64,000 bases of DNA. It comes from Scolanthus callimorphus (lineage: Eukaryota; Cnidaria; Anthozoa; Actiniaria; Edwardsiidae). A program made the translations under genes and the position numbers. The stretch covers positions 434,001 through 498,000 of the forward strand of contig CM066919.1 of NCBI GenBank assembly GCA_033964015.1, in the 5' to 3' direction. Positions 33,345-45,022 of this stretch are shown piece after piece. Under the pieces are notes generated by a model that was given only the letters and a program-made list of their open reading frames with translations, made no database searches and was not told the origin of the DNA. The number at the start of each line of letters is the position of its first letter. The first letter of the stretch is position 1.

Positions 33345-33474
33345 AAACTCGTTCTACGTGTTTCATTGGGATTACAAACAACTCGAAAACAATAAAACAC
33401 TCGCGGCTACGCCGCTCGTGTTTCAATGGTTTCCTCGTTGTTTGCAAACCCAATGAAACACTTGAACTCGTTTT
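33345..33474. mobile_element. palindromic MITE, AAAAACTCGTTC termini
   Basis: Arms contain GTGTTTCATTGGGATTACAA and the complementary TTGCAAACCCAATGAAACAC, with the centre at CGCGGCTACGCCGC. Non-coding. Confidence 0.75.
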
Positions 33475-33560
33475 TGAAATATTACTAGTACTAGAAGTAT
33501 CTATGTAGATAGTGAAGTGCTCGGAGGGGAAGCTACTCTTTGCAGAAAGTGTTTTGTTTA

Positions 33561-33901
33561 GGCCCCGTCCACACGTATCCGGATATTTTTGAATCCGCAA
33601 CTTTTTCTTTCCGGATATGGCTATCGTCCACACGTATCCGGTGAATTTGTAGACGAATAGGGATATTTTTGAATCCGATCTCGAGAGTGGAACTTTTTTG
33701 AATCCGATAACATTTCGGAGACATGTAGACAGTCGAATCCGGATATTTTCTGATACGAATGACTGGATTTGTCTGCGAATTCGCTGGATGCGTGTGGACG
33801 ATAGCAGTATCCGGAAAGAAAACGTTTCGGATTCAAAATATCCCGATATGTGTGGAAAAAGTTTCGGGTTAAAAAATATCCGGGTATGTGTGGATGGGGC
33901 C
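33561..33901. mobile_element. MITE with GGCCCCGTCCACACGTATCC termini
   Basis: GGCCCCGTCCACACGTATCC at the left is mirrored by GGGTATGTGTGGATGGGGCC at the right. Inner copies of GAATCCGGATATTTT occur in both orientations. The terminus resembles that of the 5747-6282 element (GTCCACAC), suggesting related families. Confidence 0.8.
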
Positions 33902-34798
33902 TAGTGTATAAAAATGAGGCGTCTGAATATTGTAAGCAGCGCAAGAATGTGATCTGAAGGCTGACACATTCACATTTCAACTGTTGTTTTGTAGCTGCTC
34001 CAGGAATGTTTCTACAGTTCTGACGAACATTTCAGAAAATAGCACTCTTGTTACAATTAAATGTCTGCTTGCTCTGCTATAAAACAAAGTTTTTTGTTTT
34101 CTTTAATCCTCTAACAAATCAACATTGGATGTGAACAGTTGATCAAATGGTTCTGCACAGTTATTTGATTTCTGAACAATATTTGCAATCTTCAGTTATC
34201 CAAATGTATGAGGGGCGTAGACAATTGCACAATAAATATCAATGTACACATGTTTCAGGAATTAGGTCAGAAACAAGCAGGATTTGCAATTGCAGTAGCT
34301 TGGTTTCTTGTGTTGGTTGAATATTTTTGCTGCACAGCCATTTTCTTGATTCAGTTCTGGCATTGTTTCAAACGAGTAATAATAACAGCATTATACTTTT
34401 CATGCATGAGATACAGCATCGAACCAGTTTTTTCACATTATTTTACCAAAGCCAGACATTTTGTTGTTGACATAATTATTTTCATAACAGACACTGGTGT
34501 CCTATTAAGGATTTAAAGTTGATGTCTATGCTTGGTGTTTCTGACACTCTGTAAAAGCTTCCAAATTGTCTCCAATTTGTTCTCGTTGTTTATAAAACGC
34601 AGTAACATGGCCCCTTGCTATATAATTGCACAACAACTCCTTGCCCATATCCATTTTTAAACCTTGTTTGGATTAGCAGTAACAATTAGTTTTGGTTCCT
34701 GAGACAGCTGTTTTCTCTGCAACAATAATAAATGATGTCTCTCCCTTGTTTTGTTGCTTGCTGTAGAGATGGAGGGTTCCATGTAGATTATGTCAAGT
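33902..34798. other. gene-free stretch (possible last exon of peptide gene at 33995)
   Basis: Only the tentative terminal exon with acceptor at 33993-33994 and an ATTAAA near 34057 is notable. The frame at 34208-34516 shows no motif. Confidence 0.3.
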
Positions 34799-34802
34799 GA
34801 AT

Positions 34803-35087
34803 TGTCGGAGACTGATCGTCACGATATATTTAGTGCTAGTCACGATATGCTACCCATTGATTGACATTCAATATTAATACTTTTGAACTGCGTAGGACTG
34901 GGCCTAGCGCGTAAGAAGGCCAAGTTAGTGATGTTATTTTAGAGTGTGAGCTTGAACAGTGATCAGAGAGAAAACAGTGACAAAACGGATTGTCAACCTT
35001 GTGAAATCGGGATTTTGCTGTGATTGCATTAAACTGGATTAACGAACCCAAACTGGTTCTGATTCTTGGGAGGCGCGATTCACGACA
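34803..35087 (+). repeat. BEL/Pao 5' LTR (285 bp)
   Basis: It starts TGTCGGAGACTGATCGTCAC and ends GCGCGATTCACGACA, the TG...CA form. Relative to the 3' LTR it lacks one G (near 35008) and six bases near 35058-35066. Confidence 0.95.
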
Positions 35088-35090
35088 CTA

Positions 35091-35110
35091 GTGGCACCCC
35101 CGACGGGACA
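35091..35110 (+). other. primer-binding site
   Basis: TGGCACCCCCGACGGGAC lies three bases after the 5' LTR and has the TGG start expected of a complement to a tRNA 3' CCA end. The tRNA species could not be identified. Confidence 0.6.
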
Positions 35111-35121
35111 GGGACGCGAGA

Positions 35122-36004
35122 ATGGAAGCAAAAGTCGCCGAGCTAAACGGGAAGTTAAAGGCTTTGAGATTTGCTATTGCAAAAAACGCAAGGTGTGATC
35201 GATTGTGAAAGTATCGACGCTTTGGAAAGGCACGAGAAAAGTGTGGCTTTGAAGGTGGGACATGTGAATTCTCTGAAAGATGAAATAGTTGAGTTGAAGT
35301 TTGTGAATGAAGTGCCCGAGGGAGAAGTCGAGGCATGGTGTTTGGGAGTGGAACACGATATACAAGAGGCGGACGCTAGTTTGGCTGTAGTGAGGACCAA
35401 GATCAGGAAAATCGAGGCCGAGGAAAGGGAGTTGGAGAAAAGCGAAGCTAGGAAAGAACAATTGGCCCTGGAAAAGGCCCAGTATGATCTCCAAAGGGAA
35501 CGGGATGACGAAGAACGCAAAAAACAGCTCGAGTTTGAAAAGGCCTCGCTCGAACAGAAACTACAGTATCAAAAGGATCTCGAAGACGCTCATCCAGACC
35601 ATGCCGTGGCCAGTGGAATAACTTCTGCGGCTAAATTGCCCAAGTTACAAATCACTAAGTTTAATGGTCGGTACGATAGCTGGGTGACATTTTGGAGCAA
35701 ATTCAAGGCGGAAATCGACAATCAAAGTGGGATCGCAAGCGTTACTAAGTTTTCCTATCTTTTGGAGTTGTTGGAGCCGAGCATTAGTGTGGAAATTGAA
35801 GGGCTGCCGTTTACCGAAGAAGGGTATTTCAAGGCGAAAGGGATTCTGGAGTCTGAATATGGAAGATCAGATGAGATAGTGAACGCCCATCGGGAAAACA
35901 TTGCACACTTGCCGATAGTAAACGGATCCAATGCCCGGAAGGTCCATGACTTTTACAAGGTACTACAACACAATGTTCAAAGCCTAGATACTCTGGGCAA
36001 CTGA
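35122..36004 (+). pseudogene. BEL/Pao gag region
   Basis: The ATG at 35122 opens a short frame (MEAKVAELNGKLKALR) that stops within 30 codons. The bulk of gag is in another frame (35171-36004). It has a strongly charged coiled-coil section (roughly residues 70-145, rich in E, K, R) followed by KLPKLQITKFNGRYDSWVTF, the start of the DUF1759-type capsid-like domain. It ends at a TGA where similarity moves to the next frame. Gag forms the particle that packages element RNA. Confidence 0.85.
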
Positions 36005-36021
36005 GTCAGATTAATGGAAAC

Positions 36022-38235
36022 GTGCGCTCGGTCTTGGAAAAATTGAAAGGCATCAAGGCAGATCTTGTCAGGGGAGAGGAAGGCTGGCAAGGGTGGAATT
36101 TCTACGATCTTATGCGAGCGATCAAAAAGTGGAAAGAAATCCATCCTGTAGAAACGCACAGTGAAGATAAGCCAGCGCCCTACAAACGCCATGAGGCGCC
36201 GGGACGTCTGTTCGGCGCGATTAACGGAGATAACAAGCGAAATTGCGTGTACTGTGATAGCACCGAACATGTCACGAATGGATGTTCTACAATTACCAGT
36301 GTTGATGGGAGACGTAGGATCTTGGCGCAGAAAAAACTCTGCTTTAATTGTACGGCCCCAAAACATCAAGCAAAGGACTGTAAAAGTAGGAAGAACTGTG
36401 TTAAGTGTGGAAGGCGCCATCATTTGTCCATCTGTGATTTTCAAAAGCAAGAAAAGAGTGACAGTTTATTGACAGCGGCTAATGGGTGCAAAAACGTTGT
36501 TTACCCAAGTGTTGTAGTCGAGGTCGAAGGGGTCAAGTGTAGGGCTTTATTAGATACGGGTAGTGGATCATGTTATTGTTCTTCCCGGTTATTGGAAAAA
36601 ATTCCTAAACGGGCGGGGTCAAAGGTTATCAAGAACATAGACATGATGCTTGGCGCAACCACGCGAAAAATGGAAATCTATCCCGTTAACGTGAAGGCCG
36701 TAGATAGTGATTTTGCACTTGACATTGACGTGACCAAGGTCGAGAAGGAGGTTTTGTTATCGTTAGATAATCCGGGATACAATAATATATTAAAGAAATA
36801 CAAGCATTTGGAGGGAGTTAATCTTGTGGATAAAGAAACCAAGGATGAACTTCCAGTTCACCTGATACTTGGCGCGAGCGAATATGCCGCAATCAAAACA
36901 GGTTGCGCTCCGCGGGTTGGCGCATTGGGAGAGCCTGTGGCGGAGAAAACGAAGTTCGGATGGACTTTGCTATCACCCGGAAAGGAAGTTGACACTGGAA
37001 ATTTGCTATTGGCGCAGACATCGCAAACGGACTATGAGGGGTTATGTAAACTTGACGTTTTGGGATTGGAGGACACACCGGAAGGTGACCAACAGGAAGT
37101 TTATCGGGAATTTAAAGAGCAACTACGGCGCGATGAGGAGGGCTGGTACGAGACGGGACTGCCATGGAAAGGAAACCACCCACCCCTCCCCTCTAATGAG
37201 GAAGGAAGCTTGCGTAGGCTCAACAACCTGACAAGGAGACTTGAAAAACAGGGACTAACAGAGGAATACGACAAAGTGATTAGAGATCAACTGCAGAGTG
37301 GAATTGTTGAGTGCGCCGTGGATCCACCTCAGGGAGTTGAGTTCTATGTCCCACATAAGGCAGTCCTTAGGGAGTCTGCGAGTACGCGCATGCGCGTCGT
37401 GTACGACGCATCCGCACGCGCACACAACGACGCACCCTCCTTGAATGAGTGCTTACATCCGGGTCCGCCACTCCAGAATCAGCTTTGGAGTGTGCTGGTG
37501 AGAAGCCGGTTCCAACCAGTGCTGATGACGGGCGACCTGCAGAAAGCCTTTCTGCAGGTTCGGGTAAGGGAAAACGAGAGGGACGCACTCAGATTCCATT
37601 GGCGGCCGACCGCGCATGCGCCGATTGAAGTTATGCGCTTTACCAGGGCAATGTTCGGGCTGACATCTTCACCCTTTTTGCTAGGGGGGGTCATTCAGCA
37701 ACACTTAGAGGCGTGGAGGGGTAGGTACCCTGACAGCGTGAGGGAGATAGAGCGGGGTTTGTATGTTGATGACCTCATTATGGGCGCCTCTACCGTCGCT
37801 AAAGCTGAAAAACTAAAAAGTGAAGCCACAGAGATTTTTGAGGATGCCACTTTCAAATTGCATAAGTGGCAATACAGCGCGCCATCAATGGAGTCAGTTG
37901 GGGAGGGCAGTGAGATTGACGATCTTACCTACGCTAAGCAACAACTGAGCGTGGGTGGCGAAGGGCAGTCTAAAGTCCTTGGTTTAGTATGGGATAAACA
38001 AAGGGATGAACTGGGTGTGACTTTCCCTACACCTGACGCAAAGAGAACCAAGAGGGGAATTTTGGCAAATCTCGCAAAAATCTATGATCCCCTTGGCCTT
38101 GTCTCACCTATAACCTTAGGAGGCAAGGTAATTTACCGTGAAGCGTGTGACGCCAAAGTGGGATGGGACTCCCAATTACCAGGAGAGCTGACCGGAAATG
38201 GGCGAAGTGGGAGCGCTCTCTTCCAGAGCTTGTAA
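36022..38235 (+). pseudogene. BEL/Pao pol, zinc knuckles, protease and reverse transcriptase
   Basis: The frame opens without its own ATG, continuing from gag. Three zinc knuckles lie at residues about 75 (CVYCDSTEHVTNGC), 107 (CFNCTAPKHQAKDC) and 126 (CVKCGRRHHLSIC). The aspartic protease site LLDTGSGS is at about 178. The reverse transcriptase follows, with VYDASAR, the catalytic YVDD at about 581, and KIYDPLGLVSP near the end, typical of the BEL/Pao thumb. The frame is lost near 38195, before RNase H; the last ~15 codons to 38235 are out of frame. Confidence 0.9.
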
Positions 38236-40349
38236 CGGCACCGAGGCCACTGGCGCCCTACCAGGAGGAAATCTTGGATATACAGCTTCATGGATTCGGA
38301 GATGCAAGTGGCATTGGAGTAGCTGCGGCGGTATACGCAGTAATTAAGCAGCCCTCGGGGCAAAGCCAGGGATTAGTTACAGCCAGGGCACGGTTGGCAA
38401 AGAAAGGTCTGACAATGCCCAGGCTTGAGCTAGTCTCTGGTCACATGGCTACTAACCTATTATACAATGTTCGAGATTCTCTTTTAGGTCTCCCTGTGAC
38501 ATCACTCCACTGCTGGCTCGACAGCAGTGTGGCTCTTCACTGGATCAAGGGAGACGGAAGATACCGACAGTTTGTCGCCAATCGAGTAGATAAGATCCGC
38601 GCACACACAGACGTGCGTTGGCATCATGTGGGGACAAGTGAGAATCCGGCCGATCTTGGCAGTAGAGGCGGAACTGTCAGTGGCGAGTTGTGGTGGAAGG
38701 GACCGCAGTGGCTGGGACAGCCGGACGATTGGCCACCAAACCTAGTGACCACACCCTCCAGAGAAAGCGAGTCAGAGTCGAAGGTAATCAAAGAGCTGTT
38801 CGCATTGTCAGTGAATTCTGGGGATGTGTTCGACGAAGTGCTCGACAGGTTTGGCCTGCGTAAGGCCTTGCGGATTTGCGCGTGGATCTCGCGATTCACG
38901 CGCAACTCCCGCCTGAAGCGGGCAGATAGAACGACTGGTCCCTTAACGACGGAAGAGATCCAGAAGCAACACCTGTTCTGGGTTAAGCGAGCACAAGCTG
39001 CACATGACTGTGGAGATGACAGAGTCAAGCTGAATCTTCAATTCAATCATCAGGGTGTGCTTGAGTGCAGGGGGAGAATCCAAGGAGAGTATCCCGTCTA
39101 TCTCCCTGACAGTCACCCGTATACTGAGAAGTTAGTTCAGGATGCGCACCTGCGCACTCTCCATGGGGGAGTGGGTATGACCATGACTCACATAAGGGAG
39201 AGGCACTGGGTGCCAAGGTTACGACGACTAGCCAAGCGCACCATTAAGGCTTGTTACGGCTGTCGTCGCTTTCAGGCTACAGCAGTTGCGAGACCCCCAC
39301 CTGGAAAGTTACCACGTGACCGGACAGTCGGAGATAGAGGTTTTCAGGTGATTGGGGTGGACTACGCCGGGCCCATGTACTATAGAGAGAGGCCCGGAAA
39401 GCAGCTTCAGAAGGCATACATCGTCCTGTATTCCTGCAGCCTGACGCGGGCCATACATGTAGAGATAACTAAGACCATGGAAACTAGCGAATTCCTGGAA
39501 ACCCTTAAGCGTTTCATAGCGCGGCGGGGCAGACCAACGAAGATCTACTCGGACAATGGAAGAACATTCGTTGGGGCAAGGAACTGGGTCCGGGTAGTGA
39601 TGCGAGATGAGAAGGTACAGAACTACCTGGCAACTAACGAGATTAAGTGGCAATTCAATCTGAGCCGCGCCCCTTGGTGGGGTGGGCAATTTGAGCGAAT
39701 GATTGGGCTTGTGAAGGCCTCCCTATACAAGACCGTGGGGAAGGGCAACCTAACCTTTAAGGAGCTGTCAGATGTTTTACTGGATGTCGAGGTGGCCCTC
39801 AACAACAGGCCACTCAGCTACGTGGAGGACGACGTACAGACGCCAATCCTCACACCCAACACCCTGCTGCACATACCAGCTACCGTGTTACCGGAGTTAG
39901 AGAGTCACCATATTAGCGACTTTGATCTGAGAAAGCGAGCTAAGTTTCTCAAACGGTGCAAACAAGCTCTGTGGAAGAGATGGACCACTGAGTACCTTCG
40001 GGGTCTACGTGAGAAGCACCAATGCAACACCGGCAAACCACTCTCACTACAAGAAGGTGCTGTGGTAATTGTGAAGTCTGACGACCGAAATCGGGGGGAA
40101 TGGCCCTTGGGAGTAGTGACGGATCTGTATGAGGGAGTAGATGGGGTGGTGCGTGGAGCCAAGGTGCGCACAGCTAAGGGATTTCTAGAACGACCGGTAC
40201 AGCATCTATATCCCCTAGAATTGCATTGTGACGTTCCACCACCTCAACCCGAGACACCCCTTCGTATAGAGGCACAAGAGTTTCGGCCGCGACGAGACGC
40301 CGCCACAGCAGCTGCGATGCGGATTCGGGATGATGCGGATGACGAGTAG
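38163..40349 (+). pseudogene. BEL/Pao pol, RNase H and integrase
   Basis: It overlaps the previous frame by about 70 bp in a different frame, a one-base break. RNase H starts near residue 40 (HGFGDASG). The integrase has an HHCC finger near residues 330-370 (CYGCRRF at its end) and a DDE triad at D400 (GVDYAG), D464 (YSDNGRTFVG) and E511 (GGQFERM), giving D-x63-D-x46-E. The DUF5641-type tail (EGAVVIVKSDDRNRGEWPLG) follows, and the stop is at 40347-40349. Confidence 0.92.
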
Positions 40350-40513
40350 TTAACGCAGACATGTTTTGAACAATGAACTTATATCGGACTGTCTCATATA
40401 TTGTAATCGCATTTATTCGCATGTATCATTTAACGTCATTTTTTTCCAGATTTTTGAAGTAATTACGAGTCTCCTTATTGTATCACATACAGTCTCTATG
40501 TAGAAGAGAGCTG

Positions 40514-40525
40514 TATGGGGGAGAG
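40514..40525 (+). other. polypurine tract
   Basis: A purine run GGGGGAGAG directly precedes the 3' LTR and would prime plus-strand synthesis. Confidence 0.75.
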
Positions 40526-40817
40526 TGTCGGAGACTGATCGTCACGATATATTTAGTGCTAGTCACGATATGCTACCCATTGATTGACATTCAATATTAA
40601 TACTTTTGAACTGCGTAGGACTGGGCCTAGCGCGTAAGAAGGCCAAGTTAGTGATGTTATTTTAGAGTGTGAGCTTGAACAGTGATCAGAGAGAAAACAG
40701 TGACAAAACGGGATTGTCAACCTTGTGAAATCGGGATTTTGCTGTGATTGCATTAAACTGGATTAACGAACCCAAAAGTGACTGGTTCGTGATTCTTGGG
40801 AGGCGCGATTCACGACA
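40526..40817 (+). repeat. BEL/Pao 3' LTR (292 bp)
   Basis: Same ends as the 5' LTR. It contains the extra bases described there, and no substitutions were noticed by eye. Confidence 0.95.
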
Positions 40818-40821
40818 GAAT

Positions 40822-41415
40822 CATTTTTCACATAAATCAGTGGATGGCAACTTGCAACCACTGAAGAGTTTGTTGTGCCGGTTGCTTAGAGGAGTTATTC
40901 GTTATGACTCTAGGATGGATCTACAAAAAATGAAAAATATAATTTAAAAAGAAGAACAGTAACAACAACGAAAGATTCTATTATCATTTACTTGGACAAA
41001 CACGTTAAATGATATTGCATAAAGGGTGCGCTATTTTTGGAAAAAAATTGTGCTTTGTACTACAGCAGCTTACTATGAGCTGCCTGTTAATGTATTCATC
41101 TTTATTACTGGTTTACTACAGCAGCTTACTAATAGCTGCTCATCTATATTGGTTAGCTCTCAACTAATTGATTTTATTATAATATGCACAGCAAGTTGCT
41201 TGTGCTATCATTTCAAGTCTATTTTCCCCACACCGGGGATGATAATCCCTCCAAGTTGGATGATTATTACAGGCAGCCCCCAATAGATGGGGAGATTTGG
41301 CAAAGCCAAACGTCTTGTGTTCTTGTTCGACAGCAACAACTGCAGCCGTTGATGGTCGTCCGTTCGAAATTCGCTCTAGAACTCGGAAAACGGCAGTGAA
41401 AATGTTCTCACACCA
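40822..41415. other. gene-free stretch
   Basis: TACTACAGCAGCTTACTA occurs twice (about 41059 and 41116), indicating a small old duplication. No gene was found. Confidence 0.35.
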
Positions 41416-41931
41416 GGGGACTGTTCGTTAATTACGTCGCAGGGGGGGCTGGTGGTTTTTTCTGCTCGTAGGTTTTGTGAAAACTTACCCCCGTACAAAA
41501 AAGTAGTTTCAATTTCTACCCCCTTCGAAAAACGGCTATTTGAAATTTTAACCCCCTCCCCCTGCGCACTTATTGACTAAGCTACAATGTAAGCATCAAA
41601 ATGGCGTCTAAACTAAGTACGATTGTTGAAGAGGATGTACCGGTAGAACAGCTCTAACTGGCAAGAAAAGAGAGAGAGAGTTCGACAGAAACCTTTAGTA
41701 TGAAAGCTTTAGTTGGCTTAGAACACTCCGGATTTATACAGTGCTCTGCGTTTCACGCAATTGCACTCAATCTCAGTCCTAGTCTGTTGAAAATTTGCAT
41801 GACACTGAAATGCACCCCCAAAAGTTTCGCATGTTCTAAAATTTACCCCCAAATTTTTCAACGTTCTGCAAAATTTACCCCCCTTATAAAACCACCAGCC
41901 CCCCCTGCGACGTAATTAACGAACAGTCCCC
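41416..41931. mobile_element. MITE with GGGGACTGTTCGTTAATTAC termini
   Basis: About 45 bp at each end are inverted copies (GGGGACTGTTCGTTAATTAC, then GTCGCAGGGGGGGCTGGTGG). CAG occurs on both sides as a possible three-base duplication. Inside, ACCCCC-rich words such as AAATTTACCCCC repeat. The short plus-strand frames inside are not genes. Confidence 0.85.
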
Positions 41932-42312
41932 AGTGAAAAATACATTTTGAAAGCTGCGATAACTTGTTAAAAGGTAATTGAGGCAATTAATAGCTTTAAC
42001 TTACCGATAATCTCAGTCAAACTTCCCAATAAACATCCACATCGAACGGCTAGCCCACGAGGAAAGAAATCTACCTGTGCAAAGGAGCACGGGAAGGCGT
42101 GCCAGGGAAGAACCCAAATGACACTCGCCGATCAGAAAATAATCGTACTGCGCATGCACCACAGGTACAAGAAAACAAGAGGCTGCAATCAGGGTTTGTA
42201 AAACAGTATAAAAACAAATGTAAAGCGGCTTGTAATGCATACTAACGTGCAAATGAAGGCAAGATTAGACTTGCTCTCCGCTCGCTGCGCTTGCTCCGAG
42301 CAAAAACTGGTT

Positions 42313-42541
42313 TGGTGAAGATTGCTTGAATACTGGCTAAGATATGAATTTTCAAAACTTCGTATTCTGCCTTATTTTTTTTACAAGAAATGTATGGGAA
42401 AATACACCGGCAAGAGGGTGTCGATGCCCGTCCAGCCTCGACTTGGTGTATTTGGCCATACATTTCTTTCTAAAAAGTAAAGCCAGAATACGAAGATTTG
42501 ATCATTCATATCTCAGCCAGTATTCAAGCAATCTTCACCAA
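42313..42541. mobile_element. palindromic MITE, GGTGAAGATTGCTTGAATAC termini
   Basis: The left arm (GGTGAAGATTGCTTGAATAC, ACTTCGTATTCTGCC, GAAATGTATGGGAAAATACA) is mirrored by the right arm ending GTATTCAAGCAATCTTCACC. A roughly 35-bp GC-richer loop lies between. It lies just upstream of the Tx1/L1-like LINE remnant. Confidence 0.8.
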
Positions 42542-42559
42542 CTTTGCAGTTTTACTATA

Positions 42560-43165
42560 CTAATACACTTTTATAGAGAGGTAATAAAGCGTGGCAAGAA
42601 CTACAAATATACAGAAAAAGAGAAGATGTTACAGAAGAAACGATTTGGAATAATAAAGATATAAAAATAGCAGGAAAATCCATTTTTTTTACCAGAAATA
42701 GTACGAGTGCGGAGAGTGTACAAAATTAAACATCTACTAGACGAAAATAAGGAGTGGCTTTCAGAAAGAGAGCTACTCAGAAGGTACGGCATAAAAACAA
42801 ATTTCTTAACAATTTTCGCTTTGAGAAAAGCTATATCTAGCTTGAATGGTAAAGTAAACTAAAAATGGCAAACCTTACAACAGCAGAGGCTACGCGAAAA
42901 AGGAAAGATAATTTACATGTAAAGCAATTCGAGAAATTTTAATACAGAAACGTTTTCAACCCCCAACTGCGGAAAAGAGATTAATCCGTAATGGCTGCTC
43001 TCCAGAAAATGCAGTCCATATCTATCAACTCCCATTTTCATTTACGAACGATGTACGGTTACAAATGTTTCAATTCAAAATTATTCACAATATTCTTCCG
43101 AGCAATGCCACCTTATTTAGAAACTAGACGCAGAAACTGCGTGACCTCGGGCTTCTCTGGCGTAA
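42560..43165 (+). pseudogene. LINE ORF2 3' end remnant (Tx1/L1-like)
   Basis: The plus strand reads NKAWQELQIYRKREDVTEET, SIFLPEIVRVRRVYKIKHLL, DENKEWLSERELLRRYGIKT and NFLTIFALRKAIS. After several stops it reads VRLQMFQFKIIHNILPSNAT. The closing block (F-Q-x-K-[IV]-[IL]-H-x-I-[IL]-P-x-N) is typical of the region after reverse transcriptase in L1/Tx1-type LINEs. Stop codons and a frame change show decay. This is a different LINE lineage from the CR1/Jockey-like copies. Confidence 0.7.
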
Positions 43166-43276
43166 GTTCTTTTATAATATTGAGTTTGTGCCCGCGTTAA
43201 CTTAGATGATCAGATTTGTTTAAAAAAAATTAAATATAGTTTTGCACTTTTTTGTCAATTGTGTGGTTGCAGAAAA

Positions 43277-43444
43277 TATCCATACCCCCACCACGAAAGG
43301 GTGTTGAAAAGTGACCCCCCCCCCCCCACCTGGAATTTCCAAAATACAGTATTTGTATGGAAATGATCAGGTAATTGACCCCCCTACCCCTCCGGAATTT
43401 CCAATGCCCCGTGGGGGGGGGGGGGGGGGGGGGGGGGTATGGAT
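43277..43444. mobile_element. inverted-repeat element with ATCCATACCCCC termini and poly-C/poly-G
   Basis: ATATCCATACCCCCACCACG at the left is mirrored by a run of about 30 G followed by TATGGATAA at the right. An inner inverted pair GGAATTTCCAA lies at 43331 and 43394. The homopolymer lengths may be unreliable. Confidence 0.6.
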
Positions 43445-45022
43445 AATTTCTGGAACCACACATTGCATTGAAGCAATAAGCATAGAAGAATCACTGGTGT
43501 CATCAGAACAAAAACAATATCTCTTATTTACCCTTTCAGGATTTATGAGAAAACAAAACTTTCTTGTTTGTTCGGTTTTAATTGATGGCTTGGTAAAAAC
43601 TAACAAAGGAAAGGCATAATCTATATGTGTAATAGTGGCAGGAAGGTCTGATGAAGAATACCGGAAAAGAGCCTTTATATTGTCATTTTTGCTGCTGCCT
43701 ATTATTGTCCCACCCATCATTGTTTTTGGATGCTTACGTAATCTAATATGATCTCCAGGTCTCTAGTAGGCTATAAAAAACTATTTGGTCTCTTGTAACC
43801 CCTATCTTATCTCGTTTATCTTTGAAGCAACATCAATATTCCTAAGGTTTACTTCAGAACATATAGCCTGCGAGCCGACACGCACGACACAGGAATCCCG
43901 CGCGCCCAAAAAAATATATATCCCAAAAAATCTGCAAAATCCCCCACGGTGGGGATGATGTAGGGGTCAATTTCCCGGGGTGGGGCAAAAAAAGTGGTGC
44001 AAAGTGCCCGGCCCTGGGACACATTCACGACTGTGAAATAAAGAAAATAGAGTGGCAATGTATATAAATTGTTACAAATAACTTGCAAAAGTGTGTCGAA
44101 GCATGGTTTCTCAACAATCGCAATATCCTTACATCGGCAAGAACAACAACGTGTCTACCTTATGCATATCCGAGCCTTTAAATTGTGCAAAAGCTAGAGA
44201 GAGAACATCTAGGAATTGCATAGCTGGGTTTTCTGTGCACGCACAATCTATTTTCGGTGGTTATCATTGGAAATTTAAGACACAGACCGAATATAGACAG
44301 CAATCTCTGCTATCACCACTGTAATGAGAACAACTGGGGCTGATTGAGATAAAATATTCTCGACTTAAAGTTGGTCAATGAAATTGCAACGAACCAGTTC
44401 ATATCGCCTTGCCAAACACGAATCGTTTCAAAAAATTGGATTCAAATCTGAATTCATGGTACCTTCGAATACCTCAGCTAAACCCTGTACGCGAAGCTAC
44501 TCCACCTCAAACCCAATTTATTTCCCGCGATAAGCATCCATAGCATCATTTTGCTATGAACCTGACTTTACAAAAACTTTTTGGGAAATTTACAAGGGCC
44601 CAGCGCTCCTCACCCAAAAGAAAACAATGCCTGGCCCCCAGGCCAAAAGATACTACACAGTTCCCCACCCCTGGAAAGGGTGCCTTGCGCAAATGCCAGG
44701 GGGTTGCCTGGGGGGGGGGGGGGATGGTCACTGCTGGAATTGATTGGCGCATAATGTGGATTAAAGTCAGGAAAAAAGCATGATATTTGACTTTGATTTG
44801 GTAGGGTAGCAAATAACCCACAGCATCTTCTTATGGGATACCTAATCATGATAGTGCTAGCCGATAAAACTGAAATAAGAAGTAAGATTAAAACTGAAAT
44901 AAGAAGTAAGATGAAGATGGATAATCTAAAACAAAAAATATAAGACTCTGGTGAGTTGTCCAGATATTAATCTCCAATCCCAACCTAAGAATTTATATTT
45001 GTACCATGAATTTACATTGATC
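43445..45022. other. gene-free stretch with small repeats
   Basis: A poly-G tract lies at about 44710-44723. A 28-bp unit containing AAAACTGAAATAAGAAGTAAGA is tandemly duplicated at 44867-44915. No gene was supported. Confidence 0.35.

Larger units (their letters stand above)
34799..40821 (+). mobile_element. BEL/Pao LTR retrotransposon, nearly complete, frameshifted
   Basis: Complete structure: GAAT target duplication (34799-34802 and 40818-40821), 5' LTR, primer-binding site, gag, pol, polypurine tract and 3' LTR. Domain order is gag (DUF1759-type), three zinc knuckles, aspartic protease, reverse transcriptase, RNase H, HHCC zinc finger, DDE integrase and a C-terminal DUF5641-type tail. 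This is diagnostic for BEL/Pao. No envelope-like frame is present. The two LTRs differ only by three small indels, so insertion was recent. The single long gag-pol frame normal for this group is interrupted by three frame changes, so this copy is not expected to make a full polyprotein. Confidence 0.95.

Noticed and set aside
35155..39689. Long minus-strand frames across the BEL/Pao element
   Set aside because: They are antisense shadows of gag and pol; domain similarity is on the plus strand only.
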